Source: Phytohabitans suffuscus
GTDB lineage: Bacteria; Actinomycetota; Actinomycetes; Mycobacteriales; Micromonosporaceae
Assembly: GCF_011764565.1 (NCBI RefSeq)
Contig: NZ_AP022871.1
Coordinates: forward strand, 6,262,320-6,326,319
Direction: 5' to 3'
Length of the DNA stretch: 64,000 nt
Positions 63,444-64,000 of this stretch are shown here, piece after piece. The position numbers and the translations under genes are program-made. Within the stretch, counting starts at the first letter, position 1. Each line of letters opens with the position of its first letter. Under the pieces are notes generated by a model. It was not told where the DNA came from and made no database searches. It worked only from the letters and a program-made list of their open reading frames with translations.

Positions 63444-64000
63444 TCAGGGCGCATCGCTGACCGCCGACATGGCGAAGTCGGCCACCCGCAGCGGCGGCAT
63501 CGCGGTGCGCGGCGTGCTCTCGTCGTGCTCGCGCGGCAGCGTGGGCTCCGTGCGCCCGGCCTCGCGGGCCCGCGCCAGCACGCCGAGCGGGCTGGCGTTG
63601 AAGCGGAACGGGTTGGCCGCGGCGCGCACCTCGCCGTCCTCGACCAGGTAGACGCCGTCCCGGGTGAGCCCGGTCAGCAGCAGCTCGCCGGGGTCGACCT
63701 CGCGCAAGTACCACAGCGAGGTCACCAGCAGCCCGCGCGCGGTGCCCGCGACCATCCCGTCCAGCGTGCGAGCGGCGCCCGGGGCGGAGAGCACCAGGTT
63801 GCCGATCTCCGGGGCGGCCGGCACCGCGCCGACCTGGCGGCTCCCCACCAGCGTGGAGAGCACGCCGCCGGTGATCCAGCCGGTGCGGGCCAGCGGCAGC
63901 CCGTTGTCGTACACGGACGCCGTGCCGGTGCCGCGCGCGACCGTGAACGGCGCGCACTCCAGGCCGGGCTCGCGCGGGTCGCTGTGCAGGGTGAGCGGCA
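63444..64000 (-). CDS. TldE/PmbA-like peptidase subunit, partial
   Basis: The C-terminal third of a TldD/PmbA (TldE) metallopeptidase-family protein; it starts beyond the right edge. The frame is open from base 64000 and shows GTGTASVYDNGLPLARTGWITGGVLSTLVGSRQVG, LDGMVAGTARGLLVTSLWYLREVDPGELLLTGLTRDGVYLVEDGEV and NPFRFNASPLGVL. TldD/TldE process peptides, including RiPP precursors such as microcin B17, but most genomes carry them for general use. Its stop is 12 bases after that of the HxlR gene (convergent). Confidence 0.8.
   Translation of the reverse strand, partial: PLTLHSDPREPGLECAPFTVARGTGTASVYDNGLPLARTGWITGGVLSTLVGSRQVGAVPAAPEIGNLVLSAPGAARTLDGMVAGTARGLLVTSLWYLREVDPGELLLTGLTRDGVYLVEDGEVRAAANPFRFNASPLGVLARAREAGRTEPTLPREHDESTPRTAMPPLRVADFAMSAVSDAP

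Overview
The window is very GC-rich, codes densely on both strands and carries genes of the actinomycete thiol (mycothiol) world, so it comes from a high-GC actinomycete. Resemblance of several genes to the calicheamicin family, recalled from memory and not aligned, makes a Micromonospora-like host plausible, but the genus cannot be fixed from this sequence. No rRNA, tRNA or CRISPR array was seen.

Most of the window (about 4.2 to 54.6 kb) is a glycosylation-rich secondary-metabolite cluster without any polyketide synthase or NRPS gene, so the aglycone must be made by genes outside it. The NDP-hexose branch has a 4,6-dehydratase, two 2,3-dehydratases, a 4-ketoreductase, an aldo/keto reductase, two C-methyltransferases, 3- or 4-aminotransferases, N-methyltransferases and a TylF-type O-methyltransferase. 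A separate operon (41.2 to 37.0 kb, minus strand) encodes a nucleotide-sugar dehydrogenase, a uronate decarboxylase, an aminotransferase and an N-methyltransferase, as expected for an amino-pentose. Three glycosyltransferases are present. Sulfur genes are prominent: a SufS-like cysteine desulfurase, a ThiS/MoaD-like carrier ending in Gly-Gly, a gamma-lyase-like PLP enzyme, a homocysteine S-methyltransferase-like protein and a formylglycine-generating-enzyme-like protein. Three START/SRPBCC proteins, a VOC protein and two leaderless solute-binding proteins are candidate self-protection or carrier functions. Together this resembles the sugar, sulfur and resistance half of a calicheamicin/esperamicin-type trisulfide enediyne cluster (inference).

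Layout: 0 to 2.2 kb, truncated AfsR-type regulator and repeats; 2.2 to 3.8 kb, two thiol-type enzymes; 4.2 to 8.6 kb, sugar operon; 8.6 to 10.1 kb, repeats; 10.1 to 17.8 kb, glycosyltransferases, START and EF-hand proteins, and the FGE-like/carrier operon; 17.8 to 22.0 kb, two IS5-type elements in a gene-poor repeat zone; 22.0 to 35.8 kb, sugar genes, beta-propeller, ArsR-controlled START protein, solute-binding protein, class V PLP enzyme and O-methyltransferase; 35.8 to 37.0 kb, repeats; 37.0 to 54.6 kb, pentose operon, sulfur genes, radical SAM and deoxyhexose operon; 54.7 to 64 kb, deaminase, ClpC, an unknown protein, a PRMT-like/propeller/ABC1-kinase operon, an HxlR regulator and a partial TldE.

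Two global properties matter to a reader. First, at least eleven otherwise intact genes contain one or more frameshifts, all consistent with loss of one base and mostly in G or C runs; the most economical reading is homopolymer undercalling in the assembly. Second, the gene-free stretches are built from repeated palindromic modules containing GATCGTGG/CCACGATC, TGTCCACAG boxes and a separate element of about 60 bp found 3' of genes. I do not recognise these families.
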